Origin: Sphingopyxis sp. UBA6723
Lineage (GTDB): Bacteria; Pseudomonadota; Alphaproteobacteria; Sphingomonadales; Sphingomonadaceae
DNA: 64,000 nucleotides
Direction of reading: 5' to 3'
Assembly: GCF_002454115.1 (NCBI RefSeq)
Contig: NZ_DKIH01000005.1
Location: 1-64,000 of the forward strand
This document shows positions 45,501-52,888 of this stretch, in pieces; the stretch's first letter is position 1, and every line of letters begins with the position of its first letter. The position numbers were made by a program, and so were the translations under genes. The notes under the pieces are model-generated. The model was not told the DNA's origin. It saw only the letters and a list, made by a program, of their open reading frames with translations, and did no database searches.

Positions 45501-45606
45501 CTATCTGCTACGGTTTGTCACCGAGAGATCGGTATCGATCGACACAACGTCCGCAGGTGGCAACGCAAGCCTTTTCGCGCTCGAGATCGACGCGGCGGAG
45601 CGTTGA
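42520..45606 (+). CDS. putA: Bifunctional proline dehydrogenase / L-glutamate-gamma-semialdehyde dehydrogenase PutA
   Basis: 1028 residues. The proline dehydrogenase barrel (about 60-470) carries KIAVRLVKGAYWDSEIKHAQEEG and RRLLENGANTSFVHQ. The aldehyde dehydrogenase half (about 540-1000) has FACISPWNFPLAIFIGQ, ETGGLNTMIVDSTALPEQ with the base glutamate, and the nucleophile cysteine near residue 815 in FQSAGQRCSALRLL. Oxidises proline to glutamate at the membrane with channelling of the intermediate. It lacks the N-terminal ribbon-helix-helix DNA-binding domain of the E. coli protein, consistent with regulation by the divergent Lrp-type gene. Confidence 0.97.
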   Translation: MKLFQYQNDQTKRSLLHRMKEEEVLAALLPLAHRTDAENEAITARLLALLPQLHAARGGLVEEFMQEYPLGSDEGGALLSLAEAFLRIPDQRTASQLIVDKFAIGDWGVHKGRSRLALVNGATRGLMLAKALKAPGGGALRTFVGRLADPVVRRAVAAGMQMMGSQFVLGRSVAEAMRRAARGGYICSFDMLGESARTAADADRYFRAYQGAIAAVTGVDSDAPHLDRHSVSIKLSALHPRYEPAKRGRVMAELTATVLALAEQAKAGGIGLTIDAEEADRLELSLEVIAAIADAPSLAGWDGLGMAIQAYQKRAPAVVQWADALGARTARKIAVRLVKGAYWDSEIKHAQEEGLSDFPVFTRKEATDVCYLVCARQMLSSANIAPAFATHNAVTLATLLEWVGDRRDVEFQRLHGMGEPLYREALRGSELDVRVYAPVGGYRDLLPYLVRRLLENGANTSFVHQFGDENRDDRELMADPVTLVSRTGGAPHPYILLPRQLFGAERQNSEGFDLNDRALIDFAENTVRSVAADMSRAAPLIGGVDREGTAAAVCDPSTGAVVGHVVEASAQDVDAALSRAVAAAPAWARLSVDDRAACLTRMADLMEARRETLYALIVREAGKSIADAIGEVREAVDFCRYYANEARRHLVVDILPGPTGERNEMTLAARGVFACISPWNFPLAIFIGQVAAALVTGNAVVAKPAPQTPLTAYAAARMLHEAGIPVDVFHLLPGGPDVGRALVGDARVGGVAFTGSTKAARQIARSLLDDEMRPLVPLIAETGGLNTMIVDSTALPEQVVADVITSAFQSAGQRCSALRLLCLQDDIADAVINLLVGAMNELKIGDPGAVSTDVGPVIDADAKQRIAAHIDAHKDRLVVKLTVPSDLSGHYVGPAIIQIDQPEHLQAEIFGPVLHVVRWKAGELDALVERIGRSGYGLTMGLHSRLDTALKTVRAGARVGNLYINRSMIGAVVGVQPFGGEGLSGTGFKAGGPHYLLRFVTERSVSIDTTSAGGNASLFALEIDAAER

Positions 45607-45646
45607 ATATGCCCTTCCAACATCCATCAATCGAGGAGTCTCGCAG

Positions 45647-45937
45647 GTGAAGCAGGTAACGCAGCGCATGTGTATCGTAAACCCGGCGCTAGTTCCCGAC
45701 ATTGCTCCTCTCGTCGGCGGGCAGTCAGATATCATGACCAACATTGGTATCAGCTGGAACACTTGGACCAAAATCACCGGCGGGCAGCCGGTGCGCTATT
45801 CGCTCGCCGAACGATTGAAGGCGCGTATCATCGCCAACGCCGATGAGTTGGAGACGCTTGGCAGGAAATTCCCGGCGACGTGCGGTGGAGTAGATCATGA
45901 AGCCTTAGGCAATGCTCTGTTGATCAGCAATTCATGA
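45647..45937 (+). CDS. Small orphan protein with a HTH-like segment
   Basis: 96 residues if started at the GTG at 45647, which has GAGGAG eight bases upstream. The frame stays open backwards into putA, but the composition there is that of a shadow frame. The middle part (SDIMTNIGISWNTWTKITGGQPVRYSLAERLKARII) has the spacing of a phage-type helix-turn-helix. I do not recognise a family. It follows putA by 40 bases and might be co-transcribed with it. Confidence 0.5.
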   Translation: MKQVTQRMCIVNPALVPDIAPLVGGQSDIMTNIGISWNTWTKITGGQPVRYSLAERLKARIIANADELETLGRKFPATCGGVDHEALGNALLISNS

Positions 45938-46525
45938 TTTGATCCGAGCTGCAAGTAGTGCATGATCTAACACCGTCCGCATCGACAAACGCCTGGCGGC
46001 GGATAGTATAAACATTTTGCCGTGACCCTAAGGCGAGGTTTCCGCCTTCCAAGGCACTTATGCTACTGATTTCAAGAACGACTCTCCGCGGACCGTAGCT
46101 TCCACAGACGGGAATAAACTTGGATTTCCACCGGCATTGGGCGCCTATCCCCCCAACAACATCAGCCTCAACGAGATACTCCGTTTCACACAATTTGCTC
46201 TCTGGAGTAATAGCAGGAGCTACTGCACCAACGCTACGATGCCAAAAATATTTCATCAAAATCCTGACCTAATGACGGTTCTTCAGTCACCCTGTTCGCC
46301 AGCGTTCATATTTGAGATCGTGAGCGATGAGGCTAGGGCCGCACGCGACATTTTGGCGCTTGATCAAAAATAGCGAACGTCGGCTATCTTGGATTCACAC
46401 CCGAATGCGGCTGGTCAGAAACCGGCCAGATGAAGTTATCCGCGAACGAAAATGGGGCGGGCCACGTGGCGGCCCGCCCAGTTAACGATCGGCATCAATT
46501 GGGGTCGCCGCCGATCGCCCCTTGG
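45938..46525. other. Intergenic region, mostly without recognisable genes
   Basis: Contains a 111-codon minus-strand frame (45924-46259) and a 78-codon plus-strand frame (46137-46373), neither with a ribosome site or a family I recognise; the minus frame overlaps the small orphan gene. A terminator for the next minus-strand gene lies at 46455-46479. Confidence 0.5.
46455..46479 (-). terminator. Terminator of the low-complexity protein gene
   Basis: Perfect 9-bp stem GGGCGGGCC / GGCCCGCCC with a 7-base loop. Read on the minus strand it is followed by CATTTTCGTT. It lies 46 bases after the stop of the gene at 46526. Confidence 0.7.
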
Positions 46526-47377
46526 TCAATTACTCGCTGCTTGCTGCTGCTCGGCAGTCTTCTTGAGCTGGCCCTTCGTCATCCCGCTCACCAGCACGTC
46601 GCCCGAACCGGCAAAGCTGGCGGCGGGCAGCGTCGCAGTGCGGTTACCGACCTCGACGGTCACGGCTTCGACCACACCGCGCCCGGTTTGACGCAGCTCC
46701 TGCACATAACCTATCACTTTGCCGCGTGGGTCGGTGACGGGCATGCCGGGCGCGACGGCAAACATGCCGTTGCCACCGGCCGCGCCGCTGCCCGCTGCGG
46801 CGAGCTGGCCAAGGCTACCCTGGAAGCTGCCCGCGGCCGAGCCGGCGCCACTGGCACTGCCTGAGACGTTTGACAGCGCTCCGCCGGCCCGGTCGCGGAC
46901 AGTCCCGACCGCACCGCGCGCGGTGCCGGTTGCGGTCGAAGCGGTGTCCCGGGCGGTGCCGACAACGCCGCGCGCAGTCTGGCCCACAAAATCGGTGCCG
47001 ACCGCTTGCGCGTCGAGGCTGCCACCGCCCGACGCGCTGCCCGATCCGGCAGCGCTGCCGCCGATCGTGCTGCCGAGCAGGTCGGCGTTGCCATTGGCCG
47101 AGCCGTTACCGTTCGCGTCGGCGTTGCCCTTGCCCTGGACGCGGCCCGAGCGGCGATCGACGCGGGCGTCGCCGCGGCCCGATCCGGTGATGTCACCCGC
47201 GGTACCGAGCGTGCCGCCGATCCGGTCGGTCGGGTTGCCGAGCGTGCTACTCAGGGTTCCGCCGAGGTCGCCGCCAAGCCCGCCGCTGCCGCCAAGCAGC
47301 TGCGCTGAGGCCGGCGCCGATAACGCCATGGCCGATGCGACGATCGCGAGCGCCGAGGTCAAAAGTCCATTTGCCAT
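46526..47377 (-). CDS. Secreted low-complexity Gly/Ala/Ser/Asn-rich protein
   Basis: 283 residues with signal peptide (MANGLLTSALAIVASAMALSAPASA|Q). Residues 25-210 are low-complexity: glycine-rich (LLGGSGGLGGDLGG), a basic segment with paired charges (GDARVDRRSGRVQGKG), and repeats such as GTARDTAS-TATGTARGAVGTVRDRAG. The last 75 residues form a compact domain (GMPVTDPRGKVIGYVQELRQTG, AVTVEVGNRTATLPAASF) that resembles a PRC-barrel. Function unknown. It lies 89 bases downstream of the subtilase gene on the same strand, so it could be its substrate or partner. Start chosen at 47377 for the signal peptide. Confidence 0.8.
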   Translation of the reverse strand: MANGLLTSALAIVASAMALSAPASAQLLGGSGGLGGDLGGTLSSTLGNPTDRIGGTLGTAGDITGSGRGDARVDRRSGRVQGKGNADANGNGSANGNADLLGSTIGGSAAGSGSASGGGSLDAQAVGTDFVGQTARGVVGTARDTASTATGTARGAVGTVRDRAGGALSNVSGSASGAGSAAGSFQGSLGQLAAAGSGAAGGNGMFAVAPGMPVTDPRGKVIGYVQELRQTGRGVVEAVTVEVGNRTATLPAASFAGSGDVLVSGMTKGQLKKTAEQQQAASN

Positions 47378-47466
47378 TGTGTTTCTCCTTCGTCGTGCGG
47401 CCCGGGGGGGCCTGCCTTGAAGAACGATGGCACGTTCGAATTTCTTCCGAAAAAATATCGGGCGGG

Positions 47467-48735
47467 TCAGCGGCCGCCGCAATCGCCGCAAATCAGGCCG
47501 TGGCCATAGATCTCGTCGCGGCCCCGCTTGCCAAGGTCGTGCGCCTCCATGACAAGCGCGGCGACGGCAGGACCGATGCGATCAACGGCCGGTGCGGGGT
47601 AGCGAAGTGCGAGCCGACCCGCGACCAGCGGCGCCGCAAAGGAGGTGCCGCGCAGCCTGTCGGCCGAGGCCGGGCCGGTGGCCGCCAGCACCGCATCGCC
47701 GGGCGCGGCAAAATCGATATGGCGTGCGCGCCCCGCCTCCGGAAGCGCGCGATTCCGCGCATCGACCCCGGTCACCGCGAAAACGCCTTGGTAGGAGGCG
47801 GGATAAGCGGGCGGCGCGGCCGGGCCGTCGTTGCCGACCGCCGCGACAATGAGCATGCCGCGCTGCTGCGCCCGCGAAACCGCCAGCGCCAGCAGCTTGT
47901 TGTCGGGCCCGACGAGGCTGATCGTCGTCACCGCAACGCCGTTTTGCGCGAGCCAGCCGAGTGCGCGCGCGATGGCGCTCGCATTGCCGCCCGCAGGATC
48001 AGTGCCATAGACGTCGGCCGCGAGCAGCCGCTGCCCGGGCGCCGAACCGCGCACCGTTCCGTTCCCGACGAGCAGCGAGGCGACCGCTGTACCGTGCCGG
48101 CTTGCGGCGGGCGCTCCGGCGGCGAAGCCGTGCTGCGCGACGCGCCCCGCCAGAGATGGATGCGCGGCAACGCCGCCGTCGATCAGCCCAAGCGACGCTT
48201 TGCCGGGTGGGGAAGCCGCCGCGAGCGTGGCGGTGGGGAGCAGCCCGCCGGAACCGCTCGCGAAATAAAGGTGATCGGCATCGACGTCGGCATCGGGGAG
48301 CAGTTTGGCAAGCTGTTTTTGCGCGCGGGCAAGGCTGCGGCCATCCGGAACCGTGAAGCGGACGATGTCGAGGCCGAGGCCCTCGATCCGTTCGCGGTCC
48401 AGCAGGCGGAAGCCTTTTTCCGCCGCGCGCGCGATCATCGCATCGTCGACGCCGGTCGCGACTAATATACCGCGCACCGCGGGCTCGCCGTTGCGGTCGG
48501 GCTCCATCCGGTCGCGCTGGTCGCGCAGCAGGTTCGTGATCCGGTCGAGCCGTATGTCCGCGAGCGTATCGCCGACGCGCGCCAGCGGCTCTGTCCTGAG
48601 ATTTGGCAAGGGCGGAAGCATCCGCGTGGTATCGGGAAGCGGAACGGAAGGCAGCGCTACCTGCGCCACGCCGCGCGGCACCGATCCCGGCATCAGCAGG
48701 GCGAAGATCAGCATCAGGGCGGTCCAATGTCGCAT
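47467..48735 (-). CDS. S8-family subtilisin-like serine peptidase, exported
   Basis: 422 residues with signal peptide (MRHWTALMLIFALLMPGSVPRGVA). The catalytic triad is visible: Asp186 in GLIDGGVAAHP, His214 in SRHGTAVASLL, Ser365 in RGTSFAAPLVAG, with the oxyanion Asn302 in AAVGNDGPAA. Residues 30-175 look like a propeptide. The C-terminus ends in ICGDCGGR, a CxxC close to the end that is unusual. It is divergent from an ECF sigma factor, an arrangement that suggests control by that sigma factor. It probably works in the periplasm or outside. Confidence 0.92.
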   Translation of the reverse strand: MRHWTALMLIFALLMPGSVPRGVAQVALPSVPLPDTTRMLPPLPNLRTEPLARVGDTLADIRLDRITNLLRDQRDRMEPDRNGEPAVRGILVATGVDDAMIARAAEKGFRLLDRERIEGLGLDIVRFTVPDGRSLARAQKQLAKLLPDADVDADHLYFASGSGGLLPTATLAAASPPGKASLGLIDGGVAAHPSLAGRVAQHGFAAGAPAASRHGTAVASLLVGNGTVRGSAPGQRLLAADVYGTDPAGGNASAIARALGWLAQNGVAVTTISLVGPDNKLLALAVSRAQQRGMLIVAAVGNDGPAAPPAYPASYQGVFAVTGVDARNRALPEAGRARHIDFAAPGDAVLAATGPASADRLRGTSFAAPLVAGRLALRYPAPAVDRIGPAVAALVMEAHDLGKRGRDEIYGHGLICGDCGGR

Positions 48736-48807
48736 CGCTTCTCCTTGCGCAGACGGGGGCCAACCGATGCCGACACCCCTTCCGGCCTGAAAAATTTAGC
48801 ATGGCAG

Positions 48808-48833
48808 GGAAGAAACGATAGGGTGGTGTCGTT
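48808..48833 (+). promoter_or_regulatory. Candidate ECF/EcfG-type promoter of the sigma factor gene
   Basis: GGAAG, 17 bases, then CGTT, close to the alphaproteobacterial general stress promoter GGAAC-N16/17-CGTT. It ends 29 bases before the sigma factor ATG (48863). One mismatch in the -35 box. Could serve autoregulation by the local ECF factor instead. Confidence 0.45.
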
Positions 48834-48862
48834 TATTCCTCGAACCTGACGAAAAGGCGAAT

Positions 48863-49351
48863 ATGCGCTTCGAAGAGGAACTGGTCGAATTATTGCCGCG
48901 CCTGCGCCGGTTCGCGCGCGGGCTAGCGCGCGATGCAAGCGACGCCGATGATTTGTGCCAGGCCGCGATCGAGCGCGCGCTGAAATCGCGCGACCAATGG
49001 CAACAAGGAACGAGACTGGACAGCTGGATGTACCGTATCACCCGCAATCTCTGGATCGACGAGCGCCGCGCCGCGGGCCGGCGCGGCGTTCATGCCCCGA
49101 TCGACGACGCGGTCACGCAAGTCGCGGGTGACGGCGCGGCCGAGGTCGAGGCCGGGGCGCTGCGCGGCGATGTCGACGCCGCGATGGCACGGCTTCCCGA
49201 CGAGCAGCGCGAGGTCGTCATGCTTGTGCTGGTCGAAGGTTATGCCTATCGCGAAGCCGCCGACATTTTGGAGCTGCCGATCGGCACTGTCACCTCGCGC
49301 CTCGCGCGGGGCAGAGAGACGTTGATGCACTATCTGGGAGAGGCGGCATGA
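48863..49351 (+). CDS. ECF-type RNA polymerase sigma factor
   Basis: 162 residues, the usual size for ECF sigma factors. Region 2 is RLRRFARGLARDASDADDLCQAAIERAL with LDSWMYRITRNLWIDERR, and region 4 is ARLPDEQREVVMLVLVEGYAYREAADILELPIGTVTSRLARGRE. The next gene, overlapping by 4 bases (ATGA), encodes its membrane anti-sigma factor. The divergent subtilase and low-complexity secreted protein are likely targets. Confidence 0.93.
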   Translation: MRFEEELVELLPRLRRFARGLARDASDADDLCQAAIERALKSRDQWQQGTRLDSWMYRITRNLWIDERRAAGRRGVHAPIDDAVTQVAGDGAAEVEAGALRGDVDAAMARLPDEQREVVMLVLVEGYAYREAADILELPIGTVTSRLARGRETLMHYLGEAA

Positions 49352-50043
49352 GTTTTGATCCTGACACGATCGCGGCATTCGTCGATGGCGAACTGGACGA
49401 TCTGACCGCGCGCCGTATCGAACGGGAGGCCGAGAGCGATGCCGCACTTGCCGCTGAAATCGCGCGCTACCGGGCGTTGACCGCGAAGCTGTCCGCGCAT
49501 TTTGCTCCGGTCGTCGACGAGGCAGTGCCCGAGCGGCTGCGTGCGCTACTGGTCGAAGGCGGTATCGATATCAGCATGGCTGATCGCCGCAATGCGAAAC
49601 ATAGGCTTTTTGCGCCCGTTCATTGGGGTGCGATCGCCGCATCGCTGGTGTTCGGACTGACGATCGGCCTCAGGCCGTGGGTACCTGCGGCGGATATCGC
49701 TTCTGTGAATGGCACCTTGGTTGCCTCGGGCGCGCTCGCCGACGCACTCGACACCCAACTTGCATCGGACCAGTTGGCGAATGCCGAAATCCGCATCGGG
49801 CTGAGCTTCCGCGATAGACAAGGACGTGTATGCCGCAGCTTCGAGGCCCGCGACGTGTCCGGCATCGGCTGCCGCGATAGCGGCCGTTGGGCGCTTGAGC
49901 GCGCGATCGGCGGGCGGGCAAACCCGGAATACCGCCAGGCATCCTCTGGAGAACTCTTGGCAGCTGCCGCTGTTATGATGGCGGGGGATCCCTTCGACTT
50001 TGCAGCCGAGCGCGCCGCTCGCGACAAGGGCTGGAGAAATTGA
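49348..50043 (+). CDS. Membrane-anchored anti-sigma factor
   Basis: 231 residues. An N-terminal cytoplasmic domain with the anti-sigma look (DTIAAFVDGELDDLTARRIEREAESDAALAAEIARY) is followed by one membrane segment near residues 90-107 (WGAIAASLVFGLTIGL) and a periplasmic domain of about 120 residues with two cysteines (GRVCRSFEARDVSGIGC). It would hold the sigma factor inactive until an envelope signal arrives. No zinc-binding HxxxCxxC motif is seen in the N-terminal domain. Overlaps the sigma gene (ATGA). Confidence 0.88.
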   Translation: MSFDPDTIAAFVDGELDDLTARRIEREAESDAALAAEIARYRALTAKLSAHFAPVVDEAVPERLRALLVEGGIDISMADRRNAKHRLFAPVHWGAIAASLVFGLTIGLRPWVPAADIASVNGTLVASGALADALDTQLASDQLANAEIRIGLSFRDRQGRVCRSFEARDVSGIGCRDSGRWALERAIGGRANPEYRQASSGELLAAAAVMMAGDPFDFAAERAARDKGWRN

Positions 50044-50320
50044 TCCGGTTCTGCAGGTCGACGTCGGCATTGCGGCTCTTGCGATTTCAAACCGGACGGA
50101 CTGGAATTGGCCAGTAGCCGCTCTCCACCCAATTCTAAACTCAAGCGTTGAAACCCCGAGTGCCGCCGGGCGCGTGACGCCTGACGTCCATTAAGGGCGC
50201 TGACGGCGAAGCAAGCGTCAGTAGCCTTATCGCTTCGACCGTGGTCCGCACCCTGGCCTGCTGCCGGTTTGATGGACACCGAAAGCTGTCAGTCAGCAAA
50301 CGGCCAGAAGTTTAAGTACT
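50044..50320. other. Intergenic region after the anti-sigma gene
   Basis: I see no gene, RNA or repeat here. An imperfect hairpin (GGCGCTGACGG...GCAAGCGTCAG, 50198-50220) might end the sigma/anti-sigma transcript. Confidence 0.4.
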
Positions 50321-50680
50321 CTAGCATTCCTCTCCGACTATTCGGCGTCCGTGTCGCTTAATGGGAGGAGCAGTCATTGATGCGGGGTTCATCATCTGCC
50401 ACATCGCGATAGCCATACGCACTTCTCGGAAATCATCGCCTTCTCCGCCAGCTGCCATGTCGGCTTCACGGACGTAGCCCTGCGCTCGAAGATATTGAGC
50501 GGCGGCCGCGCGGGCCGCTTCCAGAACAGTTTGATCATCCAAAAGTCGACCTTTCCAGTTCGAGCCGAATTGCACGGCGATGTTTGTAGTTTCAAAAAGC
50601 CGAAAATGCGCTTCAAACCTTATTTTTCGATCAAAACCCGAAATCGACAAAAGGCGGTGACCCGTTTCGGCCCTCCACAT
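50321..50680 (-). CDS. Hypothetical protein
   Basis: Up to 119 residues with no recognised domain. The central part (LLDDQTVLEAARAAAAQYLRAQGYVREADMAAGGEGDDFREVRMAIAMWQMM) is helical, amphipathic and has protein-like composition; the first 35 codons from the ATG at 50680 are less convincing and no ribosome site is seen, so the start may be a GTG near 50575. Flanked by non-coding sequence. Confidence 0.4.
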   Translation of the reverse strand: MWRAETGHRLLSISGFDRKIRFEAHFRLFETTNIAVQFGSNWKGRLLDDQTVLEAARAAAAQYLRAQGYVREADMAAGGEGDDFREVRMAIAMWQMMNPASMTAPPIKRHGRRIVGEEC

Positions 50681-50801
50681 TATGACATCGGGTTCGCGGG
50701 TAACGGGATGGGAACGGGCTCACGCACACTCGATCGGCTGATCATTTTCCCCCTGAGAAGCGGCCGGGCGGCATCTGGCGAATTTCGGTGCGGCACCGGG
50801 A

Positions 50802-52169
50802 TCAGATTACCAGCGACGCCGGTCCGGCAGTGGACAGATACATGGAGAGCATGGTCAGCCCGCGCCGCACGCCCGATACATCGACCGCGCCGCCAAGCGA
50901 TACGCGCAACGCATGCACTACGCTTGTTCCGCCGGGCAAAAAGCGGTCCGCCGGTATGGCGGCCATGCCCGCGCCAGCGAGCGCGCTGCTGATCTGGGCC
51001 GCGTTACCGTCGGCGCCGAGAGTTACCCAAAGATGATAGCCGCTGGGATGGGCGGCATAGCTTGCTGGCGGCAGAATTTCCGCCGCGATCGCTTGGCGCC
51101 GTATGGCTTCGGCGCGCGTTTCGGCGATCAGCCGGTCATAGCGGCCATCTTCGACCCAGCAGGTCAAAATCGCCGCGTTAAGCGGCGGGGGCATCACATT
51201 GCTGTCATGTATCTGGCCAGCCAGAGCCATCGCCTGACGCAGCGAAGGCGCTCGGACATGGGCGACACGCAGCGCGGGCGAAATAATCTTGGAACTGGTT
51301 GCGACATACCAGGCGAGTTCCGGGACAAAGCTGGACAGAGGCGCCAGCGGATGCGCGTCAAGCATGCCATAAGCATCGTCTTCGATGATCTGGATGCCGT
51401 GCTTGCGCACCACCTCGGCGAGCGCCGCGCGCTCGCTTTTACGCAGTGTCGTCGTCGTCGGATTGTCGTTCGTCGGTACGAGATAGAGCGCAGCAATCTT
51501 CCTGGTCCGGCAAAGGGCTTCCAGTTCCGCCGCATCGACGCGGGCCATGGGTGCGAGCTTCAGCCCAGCCTTTCGAGCGAGTGCAAGGAACCCCGGATAG
51601 ACATAAGGTCCGCAGGCGACGGCGTCGCCGGACTCCAGCGCCGCGCTGATGATGGCGTGCAGGGCATTTTGCGAACCCGCGGTCACGACCACCTCGTCTG
51701 GGTGGCTCGCCAAGCTCATTCGTTCAAAGATCCGTGCTCCTGCGATCCGGTCGGTCTCGCATCCGCCCGCGGGAGCGTAGTGGAGCCGACCGCCCGCTCC
51801 GGGGGAGCTTAGCAGGGTACTGGTCGTGCGTTCCCACGCAATGAGCAGCGACCCGCTCTCGAGTTCGGGCGGCATGTTCATGCCCGTATCACGCGGAGGT
51901 GGCCCAGCGGCAATCATGCCCTGCGGCAGAACAAAGCTTCCGGCACGTCCACGCGCTATGATCAGGCCTCGACTTCGCGCCTGATCATAAGCTTTGGTGA
52001 CGGTAGTAAGATCGAGGCCGAGACGGGCGGCGAGATTGCGCTGCGGGGGGAGGCGGTCACCGCCGCGCAGTTCGCCCGCTTCGATCGCTGAGGACAATGC
52101 CTCGGCGATCGCCAGATATTTGGGTCCGCCAGCCCCATCTAGATCAGGGAGCCAATCCTGCTTGATCAC
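50802..52169 (-). CDS. MocR-type regulator (GntR HTH fused to aminotransferase fold)
   Basis: 455 residues. Winged HTH at about 15-80 (YLAIAEALSSAIEAGELRGGDRLPPQRNLAARLGLDLTTVTKAYDQARSRGLI), then a class I aminotransferase domain with VVTAGSQNALHAI, the PLP-binding aspartate region IIEDDAYGML, and the Schiff-base lysine 294 in ATSSKIISPALR. MocR proteins sense amino acids, amines or PLP. The start is a GTG at 52169, which overlaps the TGA of the DUF983 gene (GTGA), a tight coupling. The frame is open upstream to 52406 but that part lies inside the neighbour. Regulates probably its own operon or an unseen target. Confidence 0.9.
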   Translation of the reverse strand: MIKQDWLPDLDGAGGPKYLAIAEALSSAIEAGELRGGDRLPPQRNLAARLGLDLTTVTKAYDQARSRGLIIARGRAGSFVLPQGMIAAGPPPRDTGMNMPPELESGSLLIAWERTTSTLLSSPGAGGRLHYAPAGGCETDRIAGARIFERMSLASHPDEVVVTAGSQNALHAIISAALESGDAVACGPYVYPGFLALARKAGLKLAPMARVDAAELEALCRTRKIAALYLVPTNDNPTTTTLRKSERAALAEVVRKHGIQIIEDDAYGMLDAHPLAPLSSFVPELAWYVATSSKIISPALRVAHVRAPSLRQAMALAGQIHDSNVMPPPLNAAILTCWVEDGRYDRLIAETRAEAIRRQAIAAEILPPASYAAHPSGYHLWVTLGADGNAAQISSALAGAGMAAIPADRFLPGGTSVVHALRVSLGGAVDVSGVRRGLTMLSMYLSTAGPASLVI

Positions 52170-52594
52170 GCCTGGTCGTCCTCCTTCGCGCGCGCATTGA
52201 GTTTGGCCCATAGCGCGCCGGTGCCCGCTTCCTGCGCCTTGTTCACATATTGCGATGCGACCAACCACCCCTTGATGGGATGCAGCGCAAGCACGCAAGG
52301 GATAATCATCAGCGGCACCGAGACAAGCGCGTGCATCCACCAAGGCGGGCTGAAAGCCACCTCGAACCACACCACCAGAAAGATGAGCGGAAAAGCGATG
52401 AAGCATAACGAAAAAAATGCCGGCCCGTCGTCGGGCGTCGCAAAATCATAGTCTAAGCCGCAGCTGGAACAGCGATGCTCGACTTTTAGCCAGCGCTTGA
52501 ACATCTTGCCCTGTCCGCAGTGCGGGCAGAGGCCATGAAGCCCGGATCTGTAGATCCAAACCCATTTTTCGCGGGTCTCAAGGTCGTGTGCCAT
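52166..52594 (-). CDS. DUF983 membrane protein with zinc-ribbon
   Basis: 142 residues. A zinc-ribbon-like four-cysteine module (Cys23, Cys26, Cys42, Cys45 in LCPHCGQGKMF and HRCSSCGLDYDF) is followed by two membrane helices (FSLCFIAFPLIFLVVWFEVAF and MHALVSVPLMIIPCVLAL). DUF983 proteins have no settled function; some neighbours in other genomes are cytochrome oxidase assembly genes, which is not the case here. The ATG at 52594 has AGGGG six bases upstream; the frame extends further back to 52720 without better signals. Coupled to the MocR gene by GTGA. Confidence 0.85.
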   Translation of the reverse strand: MAHDLETREKWVWIYRSGLHGLCPHCGQGKMFKRWLKVEHRCSSCGLDYDFATPDDGPAFFSLCFIAFPLIFLVVWFEVAFSPPWWMHALVSVPLMIIPCVLALHPIKGWLVASQYVNKAQEAGTGALWAKLNARAKEDDQA

Positions 52595-52607
52595 ATAGAA
52601 CCCCTGC

Positions 52608-52632
52608 ATATGACCATACAATATGCCATACA
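52608..52632. promoter_or_regulatory. Tandem direct repeat upstream of the DUF983-mocR operon
   Basis: ATATGACCATACA (52608-52620) is followed at once by ATATGCCATACA (52621-52632). Direct repeats of this size are the usual binding sites of MocR regulators, and these lie 14 bases before the DUF983 start. Binding by the MocR protein of this operon is inference. Confidence 0.5.
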
Positions 52633-52888
52633 TAAGACGCGCTCGCCAAATGTCTAGTCGCTGGCGTTTGACGTCTCGAGTGAGCATGACTGGTGGGCGT
52701 CGAAACGCTTGGCTGGCCAAACAATTGGCGGTCCGGGGTCAGTGGCCTTAATTCTGGGTGTTACGGATTCCCAATTCGACCCCCGGCTGGCTGACGGTTA
52801 GGAGTGCAAAAGTTTGCAACACTTCAATGGTGGCTTTGTCGCGACGTCGTCGGAAGGCTGCCAGTCCGCTACCGGCCAAAAACACAAT

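Noticed and set aside
45924..46259. 111-codon frame on the minus strand after the putA region.
   Set aside because: No ribosome site, no recognised family, and it overlaps the end of the small orphan gene. Kept only as a note.
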